The notes: a model not told the origin generated them from the letters alone. Shown: positions 20,305-27,604, counted from the stretch's first letter. The stretch is DNA of 64,000 nucleotides from an uncultured Pelagibacteraceae bacterium (GCA_902557385.1 CACDZF010000001.1:62001-126000), one strand, 5' to 3'. Numbers and translations are program-made.

Positions 20305-21191
20305 TTTTTATACTTGTTTAATCTATGATATTCTAAATACTTAAAATGTTCATTTTTAAAGTCTAATTTTATATCAGAATTAATGTTTAATTTCTCTAAA
20401 TCCTCGTCACTCAACTTATTTGATTTTATTAATTTTCCGTTTTCATCAAATGATATAAGACCAAGTTCGAAAATTTTATCTGCATTCGGTGATAGAGGAA
20501 GTCCATTAAATACATCAATTTTTTCTTTATCATCACACTTTGACCAAGGCTTAATGTGAGCTCCTATTAATAAATCTTTGTTTTGAACATCTGTTAAAAC
20601 ACATTTAACACCCCAATATTTAAATAACTGGTTTTTAAAATATTTTTGCCAAGTAGATGATCTAACATTAACTTTAAGTTTAGAATTAACACTGGATCCT
20701 GTTGGGGTATTTAAACTTTGTTCTACATAGTTTAAATTTATTTCTTCATTTTCATAATCAGTATTTAAAATTATATTAAATATTTCAGCGTTAATCTCAA
20801 AAAAATATCCTTGGTTCCCTCCTCCATCTGAATTAAAGGGACTGTATTTTTCAGGTAGATTATTTTTAATTTTATTAATTATATCATCAACGTGGATTGG
20901 ATCATCGAGTTCAATTATTTCTACATCGACTTTTCTGCCTTCTCTATCCCAAGAAGCACGTTTAAATTCTCTTGGGCAGTCAGCATCATAAGCTTTTGAC
21001 CTAACTGTAGAAATTGCTTTTATATATCTGTTGACTAAATGAATAACTCTATCACCTTCGTTAACTTCTAATAGCCTTTTATGATGATGCACTTCGTTTC
21101 CACTTTTATTCTTCTTAGGAGCCCATAGACAAGAAAGTTCTTTTTCTTCATCATAAGTATCACCTTGGAACACTAAGAAATATCTTGGCAT
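20301..21191 (-). CDS. EVE-like/HNH endonuclease (type IV restriction candidate)
   Basis: 296 residues, two domains. Residues 1 to about 110 resemble the EVE/PUA-type reader found in McrB-like and EVE-HNH enzymes: RYFLVFQGDTYDEE, LWAPK, EGDRVIHLVNRYIKAIS and a late W-REGRKVDVEI strand. Residues about 180-265 are an HNH nuclease of the HNH_2 type: CVLTD, AHIKPW (211-216), VFNGLPLSPNADKIFELG with Asn229. Enzymes of this architecture cut DNA carrying modified cytosines, typical of some phages. The role here is inferred. It is the first gene of the island operon; phased repeats at 21205-21226 lie just upstream. Confidence 0.72.
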   Translation of the reverse strand: MPRYFLVFQGDTYDEEKELSCLWAPKKNKSGNEVHHHKRLLEVNEGDRVIHLVNRYIKAISTVRSKAYDADCPREFKRASWDREGRKVDVEIIELDDPIHVDDIINKIKNNLPEKYSPFNSDGGGNQGYFFEINAEIFNIILNTDYENEEINLNYVEQSLNTPTGSSVNSKLKVNVRSSTWQKYFKNQLFKYWGVKCVLTDVQNKDLLIGAHIKPWSKCDDKEKIDVFNGLPLSPNADKIFELGLISFDENGKLIKSNKLSDEDLEKLNINSDIKLDFKNEHFKYLEYHRLNKYKK

Positions 21192-21204
21192 TAAAAAACT
21201 TTAT

Positions 21205-21226
21205 CACTGTGTTAATAGTGTGTACA
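21205..21226 (+). repeat. Two 11-base phased repeats at the far end of the tRNA-Thr island
   Basis: CACTGTGTTAA (21205-21215) and TAGTGTGTACA (21216-21226) match the 19733 unit at 7 and 9 of 11 positions. They sit 60-80 bases inside the outer 47-base repeat and also immediately upstream of the HNH gene start, so they could be recombinase arm sites, an operator, or both. Confidence 0.55.
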
Positions 21227-21285
21227 GATTTGAAATAACTTTCAATTAACGTTGATAGTATTTATCTTTTTGAATTTAGACTCTC

Positions 21286-21332
21286 GATTTGTAATCAATA
21301 GGTCCGCGGTTCGAATCCGTGCGGGGGCACCA
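21286..21332 (+). repeat. att-type direct repeat: displaced 3' part of tRNA-Thr
   Basis: 47 bases identical to the 3' part of tRNA-Thr (19623-19669), without the 5' half, so it cannot make a tRNA. The preceding base differs, which fixes the left end of identity. The next base after CCA begins the reverse-strand stop codon of NAD kinase. Confidence 0.93.
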
Positions 21333-22103
21333 CTAATTAACTTCTCTTCTTAATTGTTCAATTTTAATTTTTTTTTGAAGGCTTCTACTTTGATCATATA
21401 TAAGATTAAATTTAATTTTTTGATTAGTTTTAACAATAATATTTTTTGCATTTCTAACTTCAATATTATCAGCAACTGCACTAATTGGTCTTTTAGAAGG
21501 GTTTAAATTTTTAACAGTTATTTTTGATTTATCACTAACTATTTTTCCTTTCCATCTTCGAGGTCTAAATGGACTTATGGGTGATATTGATAATTTTTTT
21601 GAATTCAAACTTAAAATTGGTCCATGAACGGAAAGGTTATAAGCTGTACTACCAGCTGGCGTGGAAACCAACACTCCATCGGAAACTAAATTTTTAATTA
21701 CTTGTTTTGATCCATAATAAATTGATAAAGATGCTGCCTGTCTACTCTGTCTTAAAATTGAAACTTCATTAATTGCTAAATATTTTTTAATTTGATTTTT
21801 ATTATTTTTAACAGTCATTTCTAGAGGTGAAATAGTAATCATTTTAGCTTTTGATAAATTTTTTATAATATTTTTAGATGAAAACTTATTCATCAAGAAA
21901 CCATAATTACCTGAATTAATTCCATAAAATAATTTTTTAGAGTTTTTATTTTTTTTTAGTGTTTGAAGCATAAAGCCATCGCCACCAATAACTATCGTGA
22001 TATTAAATCTTTTTATTATAATTTTATTTAATTTTTTTACTAAAGCAGATTTTATACTTTTAGATTTTTTATTTTTATCAGAGATAATTTGTATTTTTGA
22101 CAT
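21333..22103 (-). CDS. nadK: NAD kinase
   Basis: 256 residues from the ATG at 22103 (MSKIQIISDK). The open frame runs 14 codons further, but that would start inside tRNA-Leu, so I reject it. The GGDG motif is at residues 40-43; INSGNYGFL, INE and LVSTPAGSTAYNLSVHGPI follow, all NAD kinase signatures. It phosphorylates NAD to NADP in the cytoplasm. The ATG is 6 bases after the CCA of tRNA-Leu, so both are likely co-transcribed. Its stop codon touches the tRNA-Thr island boundary. Confidence 0.93.
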   Translation of the reverse strand: MSKIQIISDKNKKSKSIKSALVKKLNKIIIKRFNITIVIGGDGFMLQTLKKNKNSKKLFYGINSGNYGFLMNKFSSKNIIKNLSKAKMITISPLEMTVKNNKNQIKKYLAINEVSILRQSRQAASLSIYYGSKQVIKNLVSDGVLVSTPAGSTAYNLSVHGPILSLNSKKLSISPISPFRPRRWKGKIVSDKSKITVKNLNPSKRPISAVADNIEVRNAKNIIVKTNQKIKFNLIYDQSRSLQKKIKIEQLRREVN

Positions 22104-22109
22104 CTTCAA

Positions 22110-22195
22110 TGGTGCCCTCGGCCAGACTCGAACTGGCACTCCCAAAAGGGCAAGGATTTTAAGTCCTTTGTGTCTACCAATTTCACCACGAGGGC
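22110..22195 (-). tRNA. tRNA-Leu (anticodon TAA), integration target
   Basis: An 86-base class II tRNA on the minus strand: acceptor GCCCTCG pairs perfectly with CGAGGGC, the anticodon loop contains TAA, and CCA is encoded. Its 5' half plus two upstream bases recur exactly at 23925-23965. Confidence 0.97.
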
Positions 22196-22197
22196 AT
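22157..22197 (-). repeat. att-type direct repeat, copy inside intact tRNA-Leu
   Basis: 41 bases from the anticodon loop of tRNA-Leu to two bases beyond its 5' end, identical to 23925-23965. The block extends to the 5' end, the reverse of the usual tRNA-site layout. Confidence 0.93.
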
Positions 22198-22213
22198 GAG
22201 TTATTTTCATGAG

Positions 22214-22242
22214 TATTTATGCTAATATTTATAATTGAACAA
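22214..22242 (-). promoter_or_regulatory. Probable promoter of tRNA-Leu and NAD kinase, on the island side
   Basis: On the minus strand TTGTTC (22242-22237) and TAAATA (22219-22214) are 17 bases apart, placing a start about 10 bases before the tRNA 5' end. It lies outside the repeated block, in island DNA, so the island probably supplies the promoter. Confidence 0.4.
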
Positions 22243-22267
22243 GTTTAATAAGTAAATTTTTTTTATT

Positions 22268-22300
22268 TTATCTCTCTATGTTCCAGTCATGCTCCAGTTG
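22268..22300 (+). repeat. 33-base island-end repeat, copy 1
   Basis: Matches 23767-23799 at 30 of 33 positions. Internally it holds two 11-base phased units, ATGTTCCAGTC and ATGCTCCAGTT. Possible recombinase arm sites. The short stretch 22301-22320 leads into the protease stop codon. Confidence 0.85.
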
Positions 22301-22320
22301 TCCCATAATATCCTATAAAC

Positions 22321-23748
22321 TTAATCAATATTTTTATACATAACTTTTTTTGATTTAAGACGCTCATATCTTTGAGCTGTCATGAAACAATCTAGATAAA
22401 CAGTTGCTTTTAGTATTTTTGCTCCAATATCATCTGTGGACATTTCTCTTCTGTTTGTTTGAATTGAATTAACATTATTTGCTTTAATAAACTGATGAAC
22501 AGTTGATGATTTAATCCCGAAGTTTGTTCCTTCAGGTATGGTGTCATACATCTCAAGTATTTTTTTATAATCCAATTTTGCGACTGCGACCCCAACTACA
22601 TTGCCTTTTTTATTGACTATTGGACCACCGCTATTACCAGGTTGTAGTGCAGCATCAATTTGAATATTAGAATAATTATTTGCTATTCCTGTAAGAGCGC
22701 TCACGACTCCTTTTGTGACTTTAACAGATGAGCTAACATCTTTTCCAAATGGAAATCCAGCAACATAAACATCTTCTAATAAATTTGCATCATCAATAGC
22801 TACAGGAAAAACATCATCAGGTTTGATATCTGTTTTCATTAAAGAAAGATCATTAGATCGATCAGTTGCAAGAATAGTAACAGGTGTCACTTTGCCTTTA
22901 TAATGTAGTTTTACAACATTACATGAATCAATTACATGGTTGTTGCTTAAAATATTCCCTGTATGATTAATAAAGAAGCCGGTACCTGAGCCAACCGAGT
23001 ATATTTTTTCATCATTAACTTGTTTTTCAGCTTTTTTCTTCTTGGGTTTTTTCTTCTCATGTTTCTCGTCTGTTTTTTTAGGTTTATCTTTTTCTGCAAC
23101 TATGGTTCTTTCACTAGTTATGTAAACTAAATCATCATTGATATCATATAGCGCTTTTCCTTTTTTATAATAAAACTCAATATTAGATACAAATTTTTTT
23201 CCTTGGTATCTTTTAACATTGTAATAATTTTGAAATATTTTGTTTGCATTTAATCTATTTTTTGCACAAAAAAATCTTGTTTTAAATGTTTGTTTGCCCC
23301 AACCAATCCAATCATCTAAAACTACAGAGCCATTTGGATTTTGATAGCCAAATAAGTAAGCATGCTTACCTTGAGCCCAACAATGATTCATTGCGGATAG
23401 CGGAATAATTTTTTTAAAATCTGGATATCCTATTATATTATTATATGATCCCGTCGGTCCAGGATCCAAAATTATGTAGTCTACAGATTTTGCATAAATA
23501 GAATAATCGTCAGCAAAAGTATTTTCTGGTTTCTTAGCTTTTTCTTCAGCTATACGTCTTTTTTCCTCTTCTTTTTTTGTATTAGTTTTTTTCTGATTTT
23601 GTTTTTGAGCCTCGAGGATAGCTTTTTGATTATTTGCATCTTGCTCAGCAGAAGAATAACTGCCACTTGATGGATACATGCCATAGTTAGTAGTTTCACA
23701 ACCACTTAAGATCAAACCCAGAACCACGATCCCTAAAAGTTTTTTCAT
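22321..23748 (-). CDS. Lipoprotein with trypsin-like serine protease domain
   Basis: 475 residues from MKKLLGIVVLGLILSGC; the frame also allows a start four codons earlier (23760). The leader ends in a lipobox (LSGC), so the mature protein should be a periplasm-facing membrane lipoprotein. A Lys/Glu/Gln-rich stretch that may be coiled coil follows (about 35-75), then a domain of about 150 residues I do not recognise, a Lys-rich linker near 225-245, and a DegP/trypsin-like protease domain with triad His in SNNHVID, Asp in RSNDLSLMK and Ser in QPGNSGGPIV. No PDZ domain is seen. It is the sole cargo of the tRNA-Leu island. Substrate unknown. Confidence 0.85.
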   Translation of the reverse strand: MKKLLGIVVLGLILSGCETTNYGMYPSSGSYSSAEQDANNQKAILEAQKQNQKKTNTKKEEEKRRIAEEKAKKPENTFADDYSIYAKSVDYIILDPGPTGSYNNIIGYPDFKKIIPLSAMNHCWAQGKHAYLFGYQNPNGSVVLDDWIGWGKQTFKTRFFCAKNRLNANKIFQNYYNVKRYQGKKFVSNIEFYYKKGKALYDINDDLVYITSERTIVAEKDKPKKTDEKHEKKKPKKKKAEKQVNDEKIYSVGSGTGFFINHTGNILSNNHVIDSCNVVKLHYKGKVTPVTILATDRSNDLSLMKTDIKPDDVFPVAIDDANLLEDVYVAGFPFGKDVSSSVKVTKGVVSALTGIANNYSNIQIDAALQPGNSGGPIVNKKGNVVGVAVAKLDYKKILEMYDTIPEGTNFGIKSSTVHQFIKANNVNSIQTNRREMSTDDIGAKILKATVYLDCFMTAQRYERLKSKKVMYKNID

Positions 23749-23766
23749 TATTAGAAGCATATAATA

Positions 23767-23799
23767 TTATCTCTCTATGCTCCAGTCTTGCTCCAGTTT
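23767..23799 (+). repeat. 33-base island-end repeat, copy 2
   Basis: Matches 22268-22300 at 30 of 33 positions, with phased units ATGCTCCAGTC and TTGCTCCAGTT. It lies just upstream of the protease gene start, so an operator role is an alternative. Confidence 0.85.
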
Positions 23800-23876
23800 G
23801 GAGTAATTAATTCAGTCTTATTTTGTGATATGAATTGAAATCAAAATTAAAGTTATGTGATTTTATAGGATGTTTT

Positions 23877-23906
23877 AGACTACCTTGGACTACTATGGAC
23901 TGACTT
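23877..23906 (+). repeat. Three phased 10-base repeats at the far end of the tRNA-Leu island
   Basis: AGACTACCTT, GGACTACTAT and GGACTGACTT follow each other at 23877-23906, ending 18 bases before the displaced tRNA-Leu block. The stretch from 23749 to 24045 (297 bases) holds these repeats, the att copy and the orphan promoter, but no gene. Confidence 0.65.
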
Positions 23907-23924
23907 TAACTTCTATCCCTCGCC

Positions 23925-23965
23925 TTTTAAGTCCTTTGTGTCTACCAATTTCACCACGAGGGCAT
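23925..23965 (-). repeat. att-type direct repeat: displaced 5' half of tRNA-Leu
   Basis: 41 bases identical to 22157-22197, in the same orientation. It contains the acceptor 5' strand, D arm and first part of the anticodon arm and then stops, so it is a tRNA relic. Confidence 0.93.
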
Positions 23966-23979
23966 TCATTTTTTCAATT

Positions 23980-24007
23980 CTTATATCTGTATTTATTTAG
24001 AACTCAA
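23980..24007 (-). promoter_or_regulatory. Probable orphaned original promoter of tRNA-Leu
   Basis: On the minus strand TTGAGT (24007-24002), 16 bases, then TATAAG (23985-23980), pointing into the displaced tRNA-Leu 5' half 15 bases downstream of the -10 box. If active it would now transcribe the relic and the island end. Confidence 0.4.
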
Positions 24008-24045
24008 CTTATAACTAAACATAATATATATTAATAGAATATTTA

Positions 24046-24930
24046 ATGAATCTTACAATCTTAATTATATCTTACAAGTCTATAACAAAACTAGAAAAAT
24101 GCCTTTCTTACATTGGTAATGCTCGCGAAATTATAATTGTTGAAAATTCTGACAATGCTGAGCTTAAAAGAGAAATAGAAATCAAATATAAAAACTGCAA
24201 AGTAATAATTAATAATGACAACTTGGGCTGGAGCAGAGCTGCAAATATAGGTTTGAAAAAAATTAAAACTCCATATGTTATTATATTGAACCCAGATACA
24301 CTAATTAAGCATAATCAATTTATTGAAATCGAAAATGAAATTCAAAGCTTAAATGGGAATTTCACACTTGCAACACCTTATTATGATGAATTGGTTGATT
24401 TTAATAAAAATAAAGATTTCGATAAATATTTAAACATGACAAAAATAAGCAATGATAGTGAGGCCAAAACGTCAAAAGTTGATTTAGTAAAAGGCTCTGC
24501 ACTTATAATTAATCTTGATAAATTTGAAAATCGAAAAATATATGATGAAAATCTTTTTTTCTTTTTTGAAGAAGTTGATTTATGTAAAAGAGTTAAAAAA
24601 ATGGGTGGACTTGTATACATTTTTAATAAAATTAAAATTTTACATGGTGGTGGTGGATCAGTAGATGACCCCATGACTGGCAATTACGGCAATTTTAGAA
24701 ATTGGAATTATTACTGGTCAAGATTTTACTACAATAAAAAACATTATGGTTACCTTTCCTCATTTGCTATGCATTTTTCAAAATTATTACGTTTTTTTTT
24801 CTCAACTATTATTTTTTTATTTATATCTAAGAATAAATTTAAAATGAATAAATCAAGACTTTTTGGATTATTTTCATCAATGATAGGGATAAAGTCATCT
24901 GCTAGTAAAAAAGTACTAAACAAAAATTAA
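24046..24930 (+). CDS. Family 2 glycosyltransferase
   Basis: 294 residues. The GT-A fold N-terminus MNLTILIISYKSITKLEKCL, NLGWSRAANIGLKKI and the metal-binding-type NPDT at residues 82-85 identify a GT2 enzyme; FFFEEVDLCKRVKKMGG is the usual acceptor-side acidic motif of rhamnosyltransferase-like members. A hydrophobic segment (about 246-263) near the C-terminus may anchor it to the membrane. It probably adds a sugar to a surface polysaccharide. Donor and acceptor cannot be told. It stands alone between the tRNA-Leu relic and a convergent gene. Confidence 0.85.
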   Translation: MNLTILIISYKSITKLEKCLSYIGNAREIIIVENSDNAELKREIEIKYKNCKVIINNDNLGWSRAANIGLKKIKTPYVIILNPDTLIKHNQFIEIENEIQSLNGNFTLATPYYDELVDFNKNKDFDKYLNMTKISNDSEAKTSKVDLVKGSALIINLDKFENRKIYDENLFFFFEEVDLCKRVKKMGGLVYIFNKIKILHGGGGSVDDPMTGNYGNFRNWNYYWSRFYYNKKHYGYLSSFAMHFSKLLRFFFSTIIFLFISKNKFKMNKSRLFGLFSSMIGIKSSASKKVLNKN

Positions 24931-24934
24931 AAAA

Positions 24935-24957
24935 AATTACCAATTTATTTGGTAATT
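24935..24957. terminator. Bidirectional terminator between convergent genes
   Basis: A perfect 9-base inverted repeat (24935-24943 and 24949-24957) with a five-base loop. On the minus strand it is followed by a run of eight U in the RNA, giving a good terminator for the gene ending at 24937, whose stop codon lies in the stem. On the plus strand only a weak U-run follows. Confidence 0.7.
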
Positions 24958-25380
24958 AATTTTGTAACGGGAAACAATTTTTTTTAATTTTTTTATGTCT
25001 AAATTACAATCTTTGTAACCTTCAATTATTGTATGTAAATAAGTAGAGCTTGGTTTTTGATGGTAGTATTTTTTTTGTATATAAACTAAAACTTTTTTTC
25101 CCTTTAAAATGAAAAATTCTTTTTGATAGTAATGATAATCAATACCTTCGTATATATCTAATTCTTGTTCGTCTTTTTTGCTTATATTCCAAATTGCACC
25201 GTGTACTTCAGATTTTTTATCTTTGACTATATTGGCATGTCCATAAACAGTTCTATTTGTTTTATGACTAAAACAAAGTTTGTGACCTTTTAAGATATGT
25301 TTTTTAATAAATATTGCTCCAGCACATCTATATTCCATCTGGGCGTGATTTAAATTACTGCCGTATGCAAAATATAACAT
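24937..25380 (-). CDS. Gamma-glutamylcyclotransferase-like (AIG2/GGCT fold) protein
   Basis: 147 residues. The N-terminal YFAYGSNL is the substrate-binding loop of the GGCT fold, and a YEGIDYHYY segment near residue 78 supplies the likely catalytic glutamate. Family members release 5-oxoproline from gamma-glutamyl amines or peptides. The exact substrate is not deducible. The ATG overlaps the stop of the CinA-type gene (TAATG), so they are translationally coupled. Confidence 0.8.
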   Translation of the reverse strand: MLYFAYGSNLNHAQMEYRCAGAIFIKKHILKGHKLCFSHKTNRTVYGHANIVKDKKSEVHGAIWNISKKDEQELDIYEGIDYHYYQKEFFILKGKKVLVYIQKKYYHQKPSSTYLHTIIEGYKDCNLDIKKLKKIVSRYKINYQINW

Positions 25381-26132
25381 TATTCTTTTTCAACAACTTC
25401 AATATTTTTTTCTTTTATAAAATTTTGTATCTCTGAATTGCATTGATCAATTTTATTTTGATCAGAAGATCTTAGTACTATTGCTACGCCTAATTTTCCT
25501 GCTCTAAAAAAAGGATAGCTACCAATATCAACATCTTTGTTTTTTGTTTGAACTTCTGATAAGGATTTTGCTATTTCACTTTCAACAGTTCTTAAATTTA
25601 TTGTTTGACTTAATATTGGATTGCCACCTATTAATTTATGTGAAATTCCTCCAATCATAGATTTTAAAATAGATGGAACACCAGGTAGACAAAAAACATT
25701 TTCAACATTAAAACCTGGGGCGCCACTTGTTGGATTTAGTATTAAATTTGCATCCGTAGGCATACATGCCATTTTTTTTCTTCCTTCATTAAATTCACCT
25801 GGTTTATAATATTTTTCGAGAATTGACATTGCTTCCTTGTGTGGACCATAAGTCAAGTTAAATGCTTTTGAAACTGATGAAGCGGTAATATCATCATGTG
25901 TTGGACCTATTCCGCCAGTGGTAAATATGTAATTATATTTTTTTCTAAGTTCATTTACTGTTTTAATAATAGTTTCTTCTGTATCAGGAATAACTCTTAC
26001 TTCTTGAACTTTAATACCAAGAGAATTTAACCAAATTGAAAGGGTACTTGTGTTTGTGTCTTGGGTTCTGCCTGACAAAATTTCATTGCCAATAATAATA
26101 ATTCCAGCAAATATTTCTTTTTTATTTTCCAT
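25380..26132 (-). CDS. CinA/MoaB-type molybdopterin-binding domain protein
   Basis: 250 residues, a single MoCF_biosynth domain with IIIGNEILSGRTQDTNTSTLS at the N-terminus and TTGGIGPTHDDITASSVSKAF (about residues 72-92), as in the N-terminal half of CinA. The amidase-type C-terminal half of full CinA is absent. Related proteins hydrolyse FAD or ADP-ribose; the role here is not certain. It is divergent from sfsA with only 22 bases between start codons. Confidence 0.82.
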   Translation of the reverse strand: MENKKEIFAGIIIIGNEILSGRTQDTNTSTLSIWLNSLGIKVQEVRVIPDTEETIIKTVNELRKKYNYIFTTGGIGPTHDDITASSVSKAFNLTYGPHKEAMSILEKYYKPGEFNEGRKKMACMPTDANLILNPTSGAPGFNVENVFCLPGVPSILKSMIGGISHKLIGGNPILSQTINLRTVESEIAKSLSEVQTKNKDVDIGSYPFFRAGKLGVAIVLRSSDQNKIDQCNSEIQNFIKEKNIEVVEKE

Positions 26133-26154
26133 TTACAAATATAAATAAATTATA

Positions 26155-26841
26155 ATGAAATTTACCAGTACTTTAATTAAAGGCAAATTAATCAAGCGAT
26201 ATAAAAGGTTTTTCGTAGATATAAAAGTAAATAATTCAGTCTTAACAGCTCACTGTCCCAATACAGGGTCCATGATGGGTCTATTAGATAAAGGAAATGA
26301 TGTATGGGTTACAAAAAATAATGATCCCAAGCGTAAACTAAAGTTCACTTTAGAAATGATTAAAGTAAATAAAAAACTTATTGGTGTTAATACACACAGA
26401 GCTAACAGAATAGTTGAACATGCATTAAAAAATAAACTAATTAAAGAATTTCAGTTAGTTAAAAATATAACTCCTGAATTTAAATATTCTAAAGATACAA
26501 GGTTTGATTTTTTATGTGACAAATATATAATTGAAGTCAAAAACGTTACGCTTTTAAGAAATAAAGATTTAGCTGAATTTCCAGATGCTATAACAACAAG
26601 AGGTTCAAAACACTTGGTAAATCTTATTAATTCAATTGAAAAAAATTATAAACCTTACGTCTTATTTTTAACTCAAATTCAAGGTATAAGTAATTTTAGA
26701 ATAGCTAAAGATATCGATGATAATTATTATCGAAACTATAAGATGGCAAAAAAAGCTGGCGTTAAGTTTCTAGCTTACAGATGTACTTTGAGTTCTAAAG
26801 AAATAAAAATTGAAAAAAAAATAAATATTATTGATGAATAA
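26155..26841 (+). CDS. sfsA: SfsA-family DNA/RNA nuclease-like protein
   Basis: 228 residues, the family length. The OB-like N-terminus has LIKRYKRFFVDIKVN and AHCPNTGSMMGLL, and the C-terminal PD-(D/E)XK-like domain has RFDFLCDKYIIEVKNVTL and FPDAITTRGSKHL. SfsA was named for effects on sugar metabolism in E. coli; its biochemical role is not settled. It is the first gene of the map/pur operon and overlaps map by 8 bases. Confidence 0.92.
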   Translation: MKFTSTLIKGKLIKRYKRFFVDIKVNNSVLTAHCPNTGSMMGLLDKGNDVWVTKNNDPKRKLKFTLEMIKVNKKLIGVNTHRANRIVEHALKNKLIKEFQLVKNITPEFKYSKDTRFDFLCDKYIIEVKNVTLLRNKDLAEFPDAITTRGSKHLVNLINSIEKNYKPYVLFLTQIQGISNFRIAKDIDDNYYRNYKMAKKAGVKFLAYRCTLSSKEIKIEKKINIIDE

Positions 26842-27604
26842 TTTTAAAGAAAAATTTGAAAAAATGAGAGCAGCAGGAAATCTTGCATCTAAGACACTTG
26901 ATATGTTAACCGAAAATATTAAACCTGGAATTTCAACAGATAAAATTGATAAACTTGGGTATGAGTTTATAAAAGATAATGGAGGATTTTCTGCTCCATT
27001 GTTTTATCGTGGTTTTAAAAAATCCTTATGTACATCATTAAATCATGTTGTTTGTCATGGTATACCCTCAGATAGAATTTTAAATGAAGGGGATATTATA
27101 AATATTGATGTAACTGCTATTGTTAGTGATCATCATGGAGATACCAGCAGGATGTTCTGTGTTGGAAAAACACCTGTTAAAGCAAACAATTTAATAGATG
27201 CAACATATGAAGCAATGATGAAGGCAATAAAAATACTAAAACCAAATGTAAAACTTGGTGACATAGGGCACGCAATTCAATCCCATGTGGAAGAAAAAGG
27301 TTTTTCTGTAGTGAGAGATTTTTGTGGTCATGGTGTTAACACTAAATTTCATGAAGCGCCTAACGTATTACATTATGGTGAAAAAAATACTGGGGCGGAG
27401 TTAATACCTGGAATGACTTTTACAATCGAACCAATGATTAATAGTGGAAAATATGACGTTAAAGTTCTATCTGATGGATGGACAGCTGTAACAAAAGATA
27501 AATCTTTATCTGCTCAATTTGAACATACGGTAGGAATTACTGAAAATGGTTATGAAATCTTTACAGAATCTGTTAAAGGTTATCATAAGCCTCCTTACTT
27601 ATAA
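26834..27604 (+). CDS. map: Methionine aminopeptidase, type I
   Basis: 256 residues from the ATG at 26834; a TTG three bases upstream is less likely. The five metal ligands are visible: Asp in NIDVTA, Asp in HHGDTSRMF, His in CGHGVNTKFHEAP, Glu in FTIEPMIN and Glu in FEHTVGIT. It removes the initiator methionine from nascent proteins. It overlaps the end of sfsA and lies 3 bases before purB. Confidence 0.96.
   Translation: MNNFKEKFEKMRAAGNLASKTLDMLTENIKPGISTDKIDKLGYEFIKDNGGFSAPLFYRGFKKSLCTSLNHVVCHGIPSDRILNEGDIINIDVTAIVSDHHGDTSRMFCVGKTPVKANNLIDATYEAMMKAIKILKPNVKLGDIGHAIQSHVEEKGFSVVRDFCGHGVNTKFHEAPNVLHYGEKNTGAELIPGMTFTIEPMINSGKYDVKVLSDGWTAVTKDKSLSAQFEHTVGITENGYEIFTESVKGYHKPPYL

Larger units (their letters stand above)
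19623..21332. mobile_element. tRNA-Thr mini-island without a visible integrase
   Basis: A 47-base perfect direct repeat of the tRNA-Thr 3' part marks both ends (19623-19669 and 21286-21332); the unit from repeat to repeat is 1663 bases. Contents are two minus-strand genes, an EVE-like/HNH nuclease and a PD-(D/E)XK-like protein. Near the ends are 11-base phased repeats (19733-19765 and 21205-21226) and a 12-base exact inverted repeat (19682-19693 against 21245-21256). No integrase, excisionase or replication gene is visible. The outer repeat abuts the NAD kinase stop codon. Confidence 0.85.
22157..23965. mobile_element. tRNA-Leu 5'-side mini-island carrying a lipoprotein protease
   Basis: A 41-base perfect direct repeat of the tRNA-Leu 5' half lies at 22157-22197 and 23925-23965; the unit is 1768 bases. 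The only gene is a lipoprotein serine protease. Imperfect 33-base direct repeats (22268-22300 and 23767-23799), three phased 10-mers (23877-23906) and a 10-base exact inverted repeat (22310-22319 against 23862-23871) lie near the ends. No integrase gene is visible. Confidence 0.8.

Noticed and set aside
22104-22145. Upstream start of NAD kinase giving MGVPVRVWPRAPLK
   Set aside because: These codons lie inside tRNA-Leu and have no counterpart in NAD kinases; the ATG at 22103 fits.
26151-26156. TATAAT promoter box for sfsA
   Set aside because: It overlaps the ATG itself, so it cannot serve that start codon.
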